Source: Clostridium puniceum
GTDB taxonomy: Bacteria > Bacillota > Clostridia > Clostridiales > Clostridiaceae
DNA: 64,000 nucleotides
Assembly: GCF_002006345.1 (NCBI RefSeq)
Contig: NZ_LZZM01000032.1
Span: 1 to 64,000, forward strand
Direction: 5' to 3'
The translations under genes and the position numbers were made by a program. A model generated the notes under the pieces. It worked only from the letters and a program-made list of their open reading frames with translations. It was not told the DNA's origin and searched no databases. Of the stretch, positions 47,889 to 56,602 are shown in pieces (within the stretch, counting starts at the first letter, position 1; every line of letters starts with the position of its first letter).

Positions 47889-48725
47889 TTACTCCGCCTT
47901 TCTATCAGTTCCAAATAATCTAATTTTTTCCAACGCTCTTTGCTTAACTGCTGCACGAACTGTTCTTTCTAATTGTAAAAATGGTTCATTTTGATTTGCA
48001 ACAACTGCTTCCATTGCTGCTTGACAAAGTTCAGTATGAATATTTATTTTACTAATACCTAGAGAAATTGCTTTTCTAATATCTTCATCACTAATACCTG
48101 AAGCACCATGCAATACTAAAGGAACAGAAACAGCATCTCTAACTTTTTCTATTACTTCAAAGTTTAATTTTGGTTCTGAAGTATATACACCATGTTGATT
48201 TCCAATTGCAACTGCTAAAGAATCACAACCTGTTCTTTCTACAAACTCAGCTGCTTGACTAGGATCTGTATATTGATAAGATGCAAGAGCTTCTTCATAA
48301 ACAGTTTCATTTCCAACATGACCCAATTCTGCTTCAACTGCAATTCCAAGTGGATGGAAGTAATCTACAACTTCTTTTGTTAATCTTATATTTTCTTCAA
48401 AATCACATGCTGATGCATCTCTCATAACAGAATTCATACCATGATTATATGCATTTTGTACAATTTCCATACTACGTCCATGATCCCAGTGTGTAATAAC
48501 TGGCACTGTTGCTTTCTTTGCCATAGAAACCATCATATGTGAGAAATCTTCAAAAGACGTATTTCCTACAAATCCTGTTCCAAAAGATATAATAATTGGA
48601 GCTTTTGCTTCTTCTGCTGCATCTATAACTCCCATAAGCATTTCTGCATTCCATACATTAAAATGTGGAATTGCATATCCGCCTTCTTTTGCTTTATTTT
48701 CCCAATATCTAATATCTGCTAACAT
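47889..48725 (-). CDS. Class II (zinc) fructose/tagatose-bisphosphate-type aldolase
   Basis: 278 residues, FbaA/GatY/KbaY superfamily. The metal and catalytic set is visible: HWDHG (His79, Asp81, His82), AELGHVGN, GNQHGVY and LHGASGI, then NIHTELC near the phosphate site. It cleaves a ketose mono- or bisphosphate to dihydroxyacetone phosphate and an aldehyde. Divergence from housekeeping Fba, for example HWDHG in place of the usual H-L-D-H-G, suggests a specialised substrate. Fourth gene of the operon, coupled to the kinase. Confidence 0.93.
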   Translation of the reverse strand: MLADIRYWENKAKEGGYAIPHFNVWNAEMLMGVIDAAEEAKAPIIISFGTGFVGNTSFEDFSHMMVSMAKKATVPVITHWDHGRSMEIVQNAYNHGMNSVMRDASACDFEENIRLTKEVVDYFHPLGIAVEAELGHVGNETVYEEALASYQYTDPSQAAEFVERTGCDSLAVAIGNQHGVYTSEPKLNFEVIEKVRDAVSVPLVLHGASGISDEDIRKAISLGISKINIHTELCQAAMEAVVANQNEPFLQLERTVRAAVKQRALEKIRLFGTDRKAE

Positions 48726-48756
48726 AATTTTTTCTCCTTTTCATTCTTCAAATTTT

Positions 48757-49809
48757 TTAATTATTAATTTTTATAACACCTTTGATAATATCTTTTTTAC
48801 AATTAATCGATTCATCAAATGCCTTTTGCACATCTTTATAGTCATAAATATGAGTAACCATTGATATTACATCAATACTACCTGCTGAAATTGCTTCTAT
48901 AGTCGTTGGATAACGATTTGCATAACGGAATACAGTCTGAATTGTTACTTCTCTATTAATTTTCAAGAAATTAATTGGAGTTTCACCTGGAATAGTACCT
49001 ACAATCATTATTTTTCCACCACGTACTACTAAAAGCGGTGTTTGTTTTGCAGTTACTTGCGATCCAGCTGTTTCAAACACAATATCCGCACCTAAATCAC
49101 CAAGAATCTCTTTGCACCTTGCAACTGTATCTTCTTCCAATCCATTAACAACTTCCATTGCCCCAAGTTTCTTTGCTAATTCTAATCTTTTAGGTAAAAC
49201 ATCTACTACTACAATTTCTGTAGCCCCCATAGCTTTACAAGCCTGTAAAGTCATTAAACCAATACATCCTGCACCAAGAATAATAATTTTTTTACCTAAT
49301 TTTGCATCTGCCTCCATTGCTGCATGCATACCAACTGCTGTAGGTTCAACCAATGCACCTTCAAGTGTTGACATATTATCAGGAAGCCTATATACAAAAC
49401 TTTCAGGATGACATAAATAATTTGTCAAAGCTCCTCTATAGTTTGGCTGTGTTGCCATAAAATCCACATCTGGACATATATTATATTTGCCTTCTAAACA
49501 AAAACGGCATTTTCCACAAGGAATTCCTGGTTCAATACAAACTTTATCTCCTATTTTGAACTTAGTTACTTTTGTGCCAACTCCAACAACTTCACCAGCA
49601 CATTCATGTCCTAGTCCAATCTTTTGATTTGGATCTGATGGTGGTATAAATGGACCAGATTCAAATCCATGGACATCCGATCCACAAATACCTACATATT
49701 CTACTTTAATTAATACTTCATCTTCTTTGGGAACAGGTATCGGAGCGTCTTTTATCTCCATTGTTCCAGGGACAACTAAAATTGCTTCTGTATTTTTCAC
49801 TTTCAACAA
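48757..49809 (-). CDS. Zinc-dependent medium-chain polyol dehydrogenase (sorbitol/xylitol dehydrogenase-like)
   Basis: 350 residues. Catalytic zinc ligands Cys42 (GICGSDVHGFE) and His68-Glu69 (GLGHECAGEV). Structural zinc site Cys98, 101, 104 and 112. Rossmann motif GAGCIGLMTLQ. EPGIPCGKCRFC and LVEPTAVGMHAAM are typical of L-iditol 2-dehydrogenase relatives that oxidise a polyol to a 2-ketose with NAD. Lies between the transporter and aldolase genes. A small hairpin (TTTGCCCTA/TAGAGCAAA, 49838-49859) sits in the gap to the transporter gene. Substrate unproven. Confidence 0.92.
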   Translation of the reverse strand: MLKVKNTEAILVVPGTMEIKDAPIPVPKEDEVLIKVEYVGICGSDVHGFESGPFIPPSDPNQKIGLGHECAGEVVGVGTKVTKFKIGDKVCIEPGIPCGKCRFCLEGKYNICPDVDFMATQPNYRGALTNYLCHPESFVYRLPDNMSTLEGALVEPTAVGMHAAMEADAKLGKKIIILGAGCIGLMTLQACKAMGATEIVVVDVLPKRLELAKKLGAMEVVNGLEEDTVARCKEILGDLGADIVFETAGSQVTAKQTPLLVVRGGKIMIVGTIPGETPINFLKINREVTIQTVFRYANRYPTTIEAISAGSIDVISMVTHIYDYKDVQKAFDESINCKKDIIKGVIKINN

Positions 49810-49878
49810 ATCCTTTCTGTCACATTTTTATTGATGGTTTGCCCTATAGTTAGAGCAAATCTATTACAAATATATTTA

Positions 49879-51258
49879 TTATTCTGCAGCAGCCCCTATT
49901 TCCTCAACAGACGCTTTTCTACTATCAATACCTAAAAATGCTATTGCTAATGCTGCAACGATAGCTACTGCACCCAATAAAGTGAATACTCCTTTTACTC
50001 CAGCACTTGTTAATAATGATGCTACTGCATATGGTGTTAAAATACCACTAATACGTCCAATTGAATTAGCAAGTCCTGACCCACGTAACTTTGCTTCAGT
50101 AGGCCAAATTTCAGGAACATATACAGCTGACGCATAACAAACATACATATATACAATTGTAATTAGGAAGAATCCAATAATACTAATTACAGTCATATCA
50201 GTTTGTAATGAATAAACATATCCTAGAACAGCCATACATACTAATAATCCAATCCCCATCACTTTACGCGGAACTTTATCCATTACAATTGCTGCAATAA
50301 ATACTCCAAGTGGAGCCCCAAACATACTCATTGTATTCATAACTACAGATTTTTTAATATCTACACCTTGTTGAAGGAAGATAGTTGGCAGCCAATTGAT
50401 CAAAGTATATTGAATAACATTCATTGCAATTAATACAAAGGCACCTAGAATAACTCTCTTTAATAATTCTCCTTTAAACAAATGAGAATACGGAATAACT
50501 TTTTCTTTTGCTTTCTCAGCAGGTATCTCTTCAACAGGAGCTAATTTTTGCCCTGTCCTACGCTCTACTTCTGCTTCAATTTCCGACATTAATTTTTCTG
50601 CTTCTTCATATCTACCTTGTGATTCTAACCAACGTGGAGATTCAGGAAATTTTGCGTTCACAAATATGAAATGTATAATCGAAATTACAGCTGGAATTGC
50701 AAACATTAACCTCCAACTCATATCTGGTGCTACAAGTGGTGTAATAACCATTGAAATCAAAGATGAAATTGGATATGCCCAGTTACCAAGAAATGAGTTT
50801 CTTCCTGACCATGTACCACGACTATCGCCTGGAACATACTCTGTAAATCCTGCAAATAGTGTTACAAGTAATGCACCAAGACCAAATCCCATTAAGAAAC
50901 GACATACTATAATAAATGTCATATTTGGTGCAAAAGCTGCTGAAAGCAATGGAATAATATACATTATCATACATATCCTATATCCATTTCTACGTCCAAA
51001 CTTATCACCAATAATCCCCCCTAAAATAGAGCCTAAAAACATCCCTGCAGTTGTCAAAGATGAAAATATAGCACTTGTGGAATTATTTGTCCATCCAAGA
51101 ACTTTTAATTGTGCTAAAATCAGTCCCCCAACACTATTAATCATTCCTCCAAACAATAACCCTAATCCAACCAAAGAAAACATTTTCCAATGCCAAGAAG
51201 AACTAGGCAGACGATCAAGTCTTGCACCACAATTTGGTTTTGCCACTTTATTATCCAT
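49879..51258 (-). CDS. MFS transporter (sugar/acid symporter family) lacking the usual membrane acidic residues
   Basis: 459 residues, about 12 transmembrane segments, with MFS signatures GDKFGRR (loop 2-3), FPESPRW (after TM6) and PEIWPTEAKLRGSG (loop 10-11). Start ATG 51258 with GGAGG nine bases upstream. A clear paralogue of the divergent transporter at 53415. Where the paralogue has LIDGIDNY in TM1 and GLGAEI in TM4, this one has LFGGMINS and GLGALL, so Asp and Glu residues that commonly couple protons are missing. It may act as a facilitator or exporter, or use another ion. Inference. Confidence 0.92.
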   Translation of the reverse strand: MDNKVAKPNCGARLDRLPSSSWHWKMFSLVGLGLLFGGMINSVGGLILAQLKVLGWTNNSTSAIFSSLTTAGMFLGSILGGIIGDKFGRRNGYRICMIMYIIPLLSAAFAPNMTFIIVCRFLMGFGLGALLVTLFAGFTEYVPGDSRGTWSGRNSFLGNWAYPISSLISMVITPLVAPDMSWRLMFAIPAVISIIHFIFVNAKFPESPRWLESQGRYEEAEKLMSEIEAEVERRTGQKLAPVEEIPAEKAKEKVIPYSHLFKGELLKRVILGAFVLIAMNVIQYTLINWLPTIFLQQGVDIKKSVVMNTMSMFGAPLGVFIAAIVMDKVPRKVMGIGLLVCMAVLGYVYSLQTDMTVISIIGFFLITIVYMYVCYASAVYVPEIWPTEAKLRGSGLANSIGRISGILTPYAVASLLTSAGVKGVFTLLGAVAIVAALAIAFLGIDSRKASVEEIGAAAE

Positions 51259-51620
51259 AATATAAAATCCTCCAAACATATTTACTTTTCAACCGATTAA
51301 TTTATAAATTTACTTTTTGATAAATAACAAATATCAGCAACGATATATTTTTCATATGTTTTTATTATTTATTTTTGTTAATATATTTAAGTAAGTCTAA
51401 TTTCCTAAGATTGAATCTCTAAAAATTTTCTATAGTAAAACAAATGAGATTTTATAAAATTAAAGTATAAATTTCACTTTATTATGAAATATATATGTTC
51501 TAATTAAACAATATTTATTTTATGTTATCATTTACATTATAGTTACTATGATTCATTATTTAGCTATTGAAAGGTAAAATTAATTAGAACATATATCTAA
51601 TCTATTTCTGCAATTGTTTA
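51259..51620. other. Intra-operon gap containing a 106-base inverted-repeat element
   Basis: About 360 bases without a gene between the first dehydrogenase and the MFS transporter. The notable content is the pair of perfect 16-base inverted arms at 51491-51596, annotated separately. No terminator with a U run is apparent. Confidence 0.5.
51491..51596. repeat. 106-base element with perfect 16-base terminal inverted repeats
   Basis: ATATATGTTCTAATTA (51491-51506) is perfectly inverted at 51581-51596, with 74 A+T-rich bases between and no reading frame. Could be a miniature inverted-repeat element or a pair of regulator-binding half-sites. TAATTAGAAC also occurs in the 28370-28400 intergenic repeat. 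No obvious target duplication flanks it. Confidence 0.55.
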
Positions 51621-52694
51621 TTAATCACAGTCATAATGCATTATAACTTTTATTGCATCCATATTTGCCATTGCTTCAAATCCTTTTTCCCATTCAGAAA
51701 GACCTAGTCTGTGAGTGATCATTGGTTGAACTTTTATTCTACCAGTTTCTAATAGTCTAATTGCATTTCTCCAAGATGTAGTATCATATCCCATATGCCC
51801 AATAATGTTAATTGCATTTACTGTAATATCATTTATTGAAAATTCCATTGGTTTGAAGCCCATTCCTACACGAACAACTTCTCCATTTGGTCTAAGCATT
51901 TCAATAGCTTGTTTTAATGCAATGTTAGCGCCTGAACATTCAACAACTAAACCAAGATTGTCTCTACCACAAATTTCTCTGCATCTTTTAACAACATCTT
52001 CTTTAGATCCATTCACTACATGAGTAGCACCTAATTCTTTTGCAACTCCAAAACGTACTTTAGTATCATCTTCTAATCCAATAACAACAATATTTACTGC
52101 TCCCATAATTTTAGCAATTTGTACTGAAAATAATCCTAATGGACCAGTACCAAACACAACTACATCTTGTCCTGGAAGTAACTTAGATCTTTGAGCTATA
52201 GCTTTATATGCATTACAAATTGGATCAAGTACTGCTGCCTCTTCATATTTAACATTCTCTGGAATTTCCCATATAGCATGTTTATGTATTCTTAAAATTT
52301 CTCCAGGAATAACACAATATTTAGTAAAACCTCCACCCCATCTATTATTATCTAATCCTAAATTTACTTTTTCAGGACATGTAATGAAGTCTCCTGTTTC
52401 GCAAGAAGGACATGTTCCACACACATGACCAGTGTTATCTGAAACTATTCTTTGACCCACTTTCCAATCTTTAACGCTTTTACCTACTTTAACAATATTC
52501 CCTGCAAATTCATGCCCACGGATTGAGTTAAATTCATCTGATCCGTTTTCAACTCTAAAATGTTTCATATCTGCACCACAGATTGCTGCTGCTTTAATTT
52601 CTACAATTATGTCTTCATCTCCACATTCTGGTTCTGGAACATCAATAAATCTGTAACCACCAAATTTTTTACCATATCTTGCTAATGCTTTCAT
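51621..52694 (-). CDS. Zinc-dependent alcohol/polyol dehydrogenase (threonine dehydrogenase-like)
   Basis: 357 residues. Catalytic zinc Cys39 (AICGADMKHF), His61-Glu62 (RGHEFAGNIV). Structural zinc Cys92, 95, 98 and 106 (HVCGTCPSCETGDFITC). NAD-binding GTGPLGLFSVQIAK. First gene of the operon, behind a strong sigma-A promoter with operator-like repeats. It differs clearly from the second dehydrogenase of the operon, so the pathway may use two oxidation steps or epimerise a hydroxyl by oxidation and reduction. Substrate not predictable. Confidence 0.92.
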   Translation of the reverse strand: MKALARYGKKFGGYRFIDVPEPECGDEDIIVEIKAAAICGADMKHFRVENGSDEFNSIRGHEFAGNIVKVGKSVKDWKVGQRIVSDNTGHVCGTCPSCETGDFITCPEKVNLGLDNNRWGGGFTKYCVIPGEILRIHKHAIWEIPENVKYEEAAVLDPICNAYKAIAQRSKLLPGQDVVVFGTGPLGLFSVQIAKIMGAVNIVVIGLEDDTKVRFGVAKELGATHVVNGSKEDVVKRCREICGRDNLGLVVECSGANIALKQAIEMLRPNGEVVRVGMGFKPMEFSINDITVNAINIIGHMGYDTTSWRNAIRLLETGRIKVQPMITHRLGLSEWEKGFEAMANMDAIKVIMHYDCD

Positions 52695-52812
52695 AATGAA
52701 TTCCTCCTAAAACTTTTAATTTTTTTAAGTTAATAAATATATATCTTCAACTTATACTAGTTATTATTTTAGTTGCTTCAGCGAATTATTTCTGAAACAG
52801 TTTACAAGTATC

Positions 52813-52841
52813 ATGATATATGCAAATCTGTTAATTGTCAA
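52813..52841 (-). promoter_or_regulatory. Promoter of the polyol operon
   Basis: TTGACA (52841-52836), 17 bases, TATCAT (52818-52813) on the minus strand, the same hexamers and spacing as the rRNA promoter at 156-184. Predicted start near 52806, leaving a leader of about 110 bases. Confidence 0.8.
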
Positions 52842-52851
52842 TATATTTTCT

Positions 52852-52880
52852 GTGTTTTAATCATATTTTTATTGAAACAC
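52852..52880. promoter_or_regulatory. Operator-like inverted repeat upstream of the polyol promoter
   Basis: GTGTTTTAAT/ATTGAAACAC, 10-base arms with one mismatch and a 9-base spacer, 10 bases upstream of the -35. The half-site TGAAACA recurs at 52793-52799 beside the predicted start, 80 bases away, within the palindrome CTGAAACAG/CTGTTTCAG. Spacing and repetition suggest a regulator, plausibly the DeoR protein, but binding is not shown. Confidence 0.5.
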
Positions 52881-53287
52881 ATATTTTTAACCGAAATAAA
52901 ATAGGTATTAACTTGCAATAATCCATAAATCAAGTACAATTTTTCATAGGTTTACTTAATAATATTTCTTTTTAATTTTTAAATTCACTTTATTTTTTAC
53001 TATAATCAATATTAATTATACAAATGATTAATATTATATAATTTACTCTGTAATTCTACTCAACATACTCATTTAACACTAGCTCATTCTTGAAAATGCC
53101 TAATCTTTCCGCCAAATTACAAATCTAAAAAATTTGCTAATCTTTATAATTTTTTATGCGAATACATTATAAACTACATCATTTCATACAAATAAATAGA
53201 AAAATATATAAAGTATAACTAATTTTATATATTTATCTAATTTTATATTTAAAACAAATATTTTTTTTTGAAAACAAACATAAAATA
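52881..53287. other. Intergenic region between the divergent polyol operon and MFS gene
   Basis: About 400 very A+T-rich bases with no gene. A TGAAAACA near 53269 resembles the operator half-site, next to the promoter of the divergent transporter. Confidence 0.45.
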
Positions 53288-53316
53288 TTGACTTTTATCA
53301 AAAGTTATACTAAATT
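53288..53316 (+). promoter_or_regulatory. Candidate promoter of the divergent MFS gene
   Basis: TTGACT (53288-53293), 17 bases, TAAATT (53311-53316) on the plus strand. It leaves a leader of about 95 bases. The -10 is weak. Confidence 0.5.
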
Positions 53317-53414
53317 ATAGTAGAAGTGTTTATTGTAAAGGTATACTTTTATGAAATTATGTTTATAAATTAACAAACTAATTATCACATTCTATATTTT
53401 AAGGAGGAATTTAC

Positions 53415-54794
53415 ATGTATATACAAAATAATATAGGAGCTAGAATTGATCGTTTACCTACCTCAAAATGGCACTATAAAATTTTCTGGTTAATTGGGTT
53501 GGGTTTATTAATAGATGGTATTGATAATTATATAGGTGGAATAGTTTTGGCCCAATTGGTTAAAAACGGTTGGTCTAACAACTATTTAAATGCAACATTT
53601 ACTTCCTGTACCATGGCAGGACTTTTTCTCGGCTCTCTGTTCGCTGGTTTTTCAGGTGATCATCTAGGAAGAAAATTTGCTTATCAAATTAATCTTCTTA
53701 TATTTGGATTAGCATCCATAGCTTCTGCTTTTGCAACTAATATGACTATGCTTATTGTACTTCGTGGATTAACTGGTATTGGATTAGGTGCTGAAATTGT
53801 TGTTGGATTTGCTACATTCACTGAATTTATTTCTACAAAGAATCGTGGTAAATGGTCTGCCACATTATCCTTAGTTGGTAACTGTGCACCACCAATAGCT
53901 ACATTAATTGGACTTTTAGTTATGCCCCTTTTAGGTCCTAATTATGGTTGGCGTGCTATGTTCTTTATTTGTGGAATTTCTGCATTAGCGCTATGGTTTG
54001 CACGACACAGCTTTCCAGAATCACCTAGATGGTATGCTGCACGTGGACTTGATGATGAAGCAGATAAGATAATGTTAGCAATTGAAGCTGAAATAGAGCT
54101 TGAAAATGGAATTAAATTACCACAAGTAATATGTGAACAAACTATTGAAGATTCTTCTGACTCACGAAATATACCTTTTATTAGTTTATTCAAAGGCAGT
54201 TTATTAAAAAGAACAATTCTTGGAAGTTTTATACTTATAGGAATGAATACAGCTCTTTATAGCATTACTACTTGGATTCCAACAATTTTTGTAGCATCAG
54301 GTATAAATGTAACCAAGTCTATTCTTATGACTACTCTTATTATGCTTGGTGCACCACTTGGTGTGTTTATTGCAACAAGAATAATAGATAAATTTCCACG
54401 TAAGTGGATGGGAGTTACACTATTGCTTTTAATATCTGTTTTAGGATATATTTACTCACTTCAACGTTCAGAAGTAATGATTGTTATACTTGGTTTTTCA
54501 TTAATTGTTTTTCTTTATATGTATGTTTGCTTTGCATCTGCAGTTTATGTTCCTGAATTATGGCCTACTGAAATTCGTCTTAGAGGCTCAGGAGTATGCA
54601 ATGCAATCGGACGAGTTGTAACAATTTTCACACCATTTGGAGTTGCTTGGCTTATGACTAATTTGGGAGCTGTTGCAGTTTTTCTAACTATTGGAGGCGT
54701 ACTCATTTTAGTTGCTTTGCTTATTGCTACTATTGGTATTGAAACTAGGCAAAAATCGATTGAAGAAATAAGTTCTGATATAAAGCATATTTAG
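53415..54794 (+). CDS. MFS sugar/acid symporter, paralogue of the operon transporter
   Basis: 459 residues, about 12 transmembrane segments, same signatures as its paralogue: SGDHLGRK, FPESPRW, VPELWPTEIRLRGSG. It keeps TM1 LIDGIDNY and TM4 GLGAEI, the acidic positions expected in proton-coupled sugar porters and aromatic-acid symporters. Strong AAGGAGG before ATG. Transcribed divergently from the polyol operon across 720 bases, with its own terminator. Probably the genuine concentrative uptake system for the same or a related substrate (inference). Confidence 0.92.
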   Translation: MYIQNNIGARIDRLPTSKWHYKIFWLIGLGLLIDGIDNYIGGIVLAQLVKNGWSNNYLNATFTSCTMAGLFLGSLFAGFSGDHLGRKFAYQINLLIFGLASIASAFATNMTMLIVLRGLTGIGLGAEIVVGFATFTEFISTKNRGKWSATLSLVGNCAPPIATLIGLLVMPLLGPNYGWRAMFFICGISALALWFARHSFPESPRWYAARGLDDEADKIMLAIEAEIELENGIKLPQVICEQTIEDSSDSRNIPFISLFKGSLLKRTILGSFILIGMNTALYSITTWIPTIFVASGINVTKSILMTTLIMLGAPLGVFIATRIIDKFPRKWMGVTLLLLISVLGYIYSLQRSEVMIVILGFSLIVFLYMYVCFASAVYVPELWPTEIRLRGSGVCNAIGRVVTIFTPFGVAWLMTNLGAVAVFLTIGGVLILVALLIATIGIETRQKSIEEISSDIKHI

Positions 54795-54924
54795 AAAAAC
54801 TTTTTAATAAAGATTTAAGAACAAATTAGTAGCTTGTTTTATAATTTCTGTAATCAAGTGAACGATATTCAATTCTGCAAATAACTACAAATCATTATAA
54901 ATAAACTAAAAAATATATTAATTA

Positions 54925-54985
54925 AAAACTTATACTACCAAAGGAGATTATTGAGTCAATAATCTCCTTTAACAGTATAAGTTTT
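54925..54985. terminator. Long bidirectional hairpin terminator after the MFS gene
   Basis: Two-part stem: AAAACTTATACT/AGTATAAGTTTT outside and AAAGGAGATTATTGA/TCAATAATCTCCTTT inside, separated by a 3x3 internal loop, about 27 pairs with a 1-3-base loop. T-rich on the plus side. The inner arm shows an AAAGGAGAT sequence that resembles a ribosome-binding site but precedes no gene. Confidence 0.75.
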
Positions 54986-55159
54986 AAATTTTATGTTAAG
55001 AACATTTAGTAATTAGATAATATAAAGTTACTAATTCAGCTAAATACATATAATTAACATCTATATCTTTTTTCTACATTCAATTTTACTTTAGGCTAAG
55101 CAAATGCTGAAGTATTCTAAATAAAAGACACATAAAATATCTAGCTAACGTGTCTACTA

Positions 55160-55285
55160 TATGTCTGTAAAGTTGGATATACTCAATTATGTTTCACATA
55201 TCCTCTAAGGCTTCCTTCATACCTTACTATTACTAGCAGCACACTTGTTTCGAGTTGTTTCTCTCAGCCTATGGGCTCAGGAAAA
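55160..55285 (-). other. G+C-richer island, possibly a group II intron or other structured-RNA fragment
   Basis: About 125 bases near 42-45% GC, in a background near 25%. On the minus strand they show GAGAAACAACTCGAAACAAG, then AGTAAGGTATGAAGGAAGCC. No open frame. The GAAAC-rich pattern with GGTATGAAGGAAGCC reminds me of domain I of bacterial group II introns, but this is recall and not a search. Lies between the MFS terminator and the chemoreceptor terminator. Confidence 0.3.
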
Positions 55286-55286
55286 C

Positions 55287-55318
55287 AAAAAAGAGATAAG
55301 ACACTATTTTCTCATCTC
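55287..55318 (-). terminator. Intrinsic terminator of the chemoreceptor gene
   Basis: 9-bp stem GAGATRAGA/TCTYATCTC (55293-55301 with 55310-55318) followed by six U on the minus strand (55292-55287), about 80 bases after the stop codon. A nearer imperfect hairpin at about 55358-55391 may add to it. Confidence 0.75.
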
Positions 55319-55399
55319 AAATTAGACACATGTGCAAATTTTAAATATTAAAATATAAGTTATAAGCTTCTATTTTAATTATAGCTTATACTAGTTTAT

Positions 55400-56479
55400 T
55401 TAAGAATAATAAGATAATTCCAACAATTTTTCACTGACCATTTTCAAGCCATCTAACATTTCGGTAATCTCCTGTGTAGCACCAGCTTGCTCCTGAGTTA
55501 TTATTTTGCTTTGTTCAGCATTTTTCAACACCTGATCCACCGAGTTGCAGAACTGATTAATCATGTTTTCTATTTTTAGAGTGGATTTATTGCTCTCTTC
55601 AGCTAATTTACGCACCTCTGATGCTACAACTGAAAAACCTCGACCAAATTCACCAGCTCGTGTGGCTTCTATAGCCGCATTTAAGCCCAACAGATTACTC
55701 TGTTTAGACACTCTTCGAATAATGTCAAGTATATTGGAGGTGTTTTTCACTTCATAACTTGTCCTTTTCGCAATATTTGCCGCTTCATCGCTAAATGCAA
55801 CTATTTCTTGAGATGATGCGTTTAATTCTTCAACTGCTGCAACTGCTCTTTCAAGAGCAACGTTAATTTCAAGAACACGTTGCTGTATTTGTCCCGCTCT
55901 CTCACAATCACGCTTACGTTCTAACTCCTGAGCATCAACAATCCTAATTGCCTCACTAATAGCCTTTTGCAGAGATGTTAGGCCAGAATTGATAATATCA
56001 GCAGTCAATCCAATCTCGTTTGCTTTTTCTACCACCGTTTTATCACCTATTATGCCCTGAACTCCTTCTCGAAATAATTTTTGAACGGTTGGAATAATAT
56101 CATTGCCATTTTGACATGGGCGCATAAAAATTTCCAAATCTCCTATTCTATAGTCTTTAAGCATGCCTTCTATGAAATTCGCCATACCAACCACACCAAT
56201 TTTTTTTATACCAGTACTTGCAATTTGGTGAATTGGTAAAATAAAATCATCGAATGCGGCTGTAATTGATACTATCATTTTGTTAGGAAGTTGCCGTAGA
56301 TCATTTACCGTACCACCTCGACTAACGATAACATTAATATCAGGGTATCGCTTGGCTATCTCTATAGCGATATTATTGGTACCGATTTCAACAATAAAAT
56401 TTTGATTAGTTTCTCTCATGATTGATTGTATTATCTCTTTCATACTTTGTGACGGTACAATGAACAAAATTGATTCCAT
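55400..56479 (-). CDS. Soluble methyl-accepting chemotaxis protein with a PrpR_N-like sensor domain
   Basis: 359 residues, no transmembrane segment. Residues 1-190 match the PrpR_N pattern known from sigma-54 activators of propionate catabolism: [65 protein letters not shown] coiled coil leads into an MCP signalling domain (about 210-355) with the hairpin-tip signature [20 protein letters not shown] and [15 protein letters not shown]. It would report a cytoplasmic ligand to CheA/CheW. The gene is single, with a consensus promoter and a CcpA-like site in the leader. The domain pairing is the point of interest. Confidence 0.85.
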   Translation of the reverse strand: MESILFIVPSQSMKEIIQSIMRETNQNFIVEIGTNNIAIEIAKRYPDINVIVSRGGTVNDLRQLPNKMIVSITAAFDDFILPIHQIASTGIKKIGVVGMANFIEGMLKDYRIGDLEIFMRPCQNGNDIIPTVQKLFREGVQGIIGDKTVVEKANEIGLTADIINSGLTSLQKAISEAIRIVDAQELERKRDCERAGQIQQRVLEINVALERAVAAVEELNASSQEIVAFSDEAANIAKRTSYEVKNTSNILDIIRRVSKQSNLLGLNAAIEATRAGEFGRGFSVVASEVRKLAEESNKSTLKIENMINQFCNSVDQVLKNAEQSKIITQEQAGATQEITEMLDGLKMVSEKLLELSYYS

Positions 56480-56558
56480 ACGCTTTAACCACCTTTCAGA
56501 TACGTCCTTTTTTTATTTCCTCTATCATTAATAATCCTCCTAAAATTAGAAGTTCTTT

Positions 56559-56572
56559 CATAAACGTTTTCA
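56559..56572 (-). promoter_or_regulatory. Candidate cre (CcpA) site in the chemoreceptor leader
   Basis: TGAAAACGTTTATG on the minus strand matches 12 of 14 positions of the cre consensus TGWAARCGYTWNCW. It lies about 25-38 bases downstream of the predicted start, a position typical for repression by CcpA. Confidence 0.5.
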
Positions 56573-56602
56573 TTTTTTATATTTATTCTTATCTATATTC
56601 AT

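Noticed and set aside
45906-51258. Sulfoquinovose pathway (kinase, aldolase, aldehyde reductase logic)
   Set aside because: No sulfoquinovosidase, isomerase or sulfosugar exporter is recognisable. The shared logic alone is not evidence.
44862-52694. myo-Inositol catabolic operon
   Set aside because: A PfkB kinase and class II aldolase fit iolC/iolJ, but iolB, iolD, iolE and an IolG-type dehydrogenase are absent, and the dehydrogenases are zinc medium-chain enzymes.
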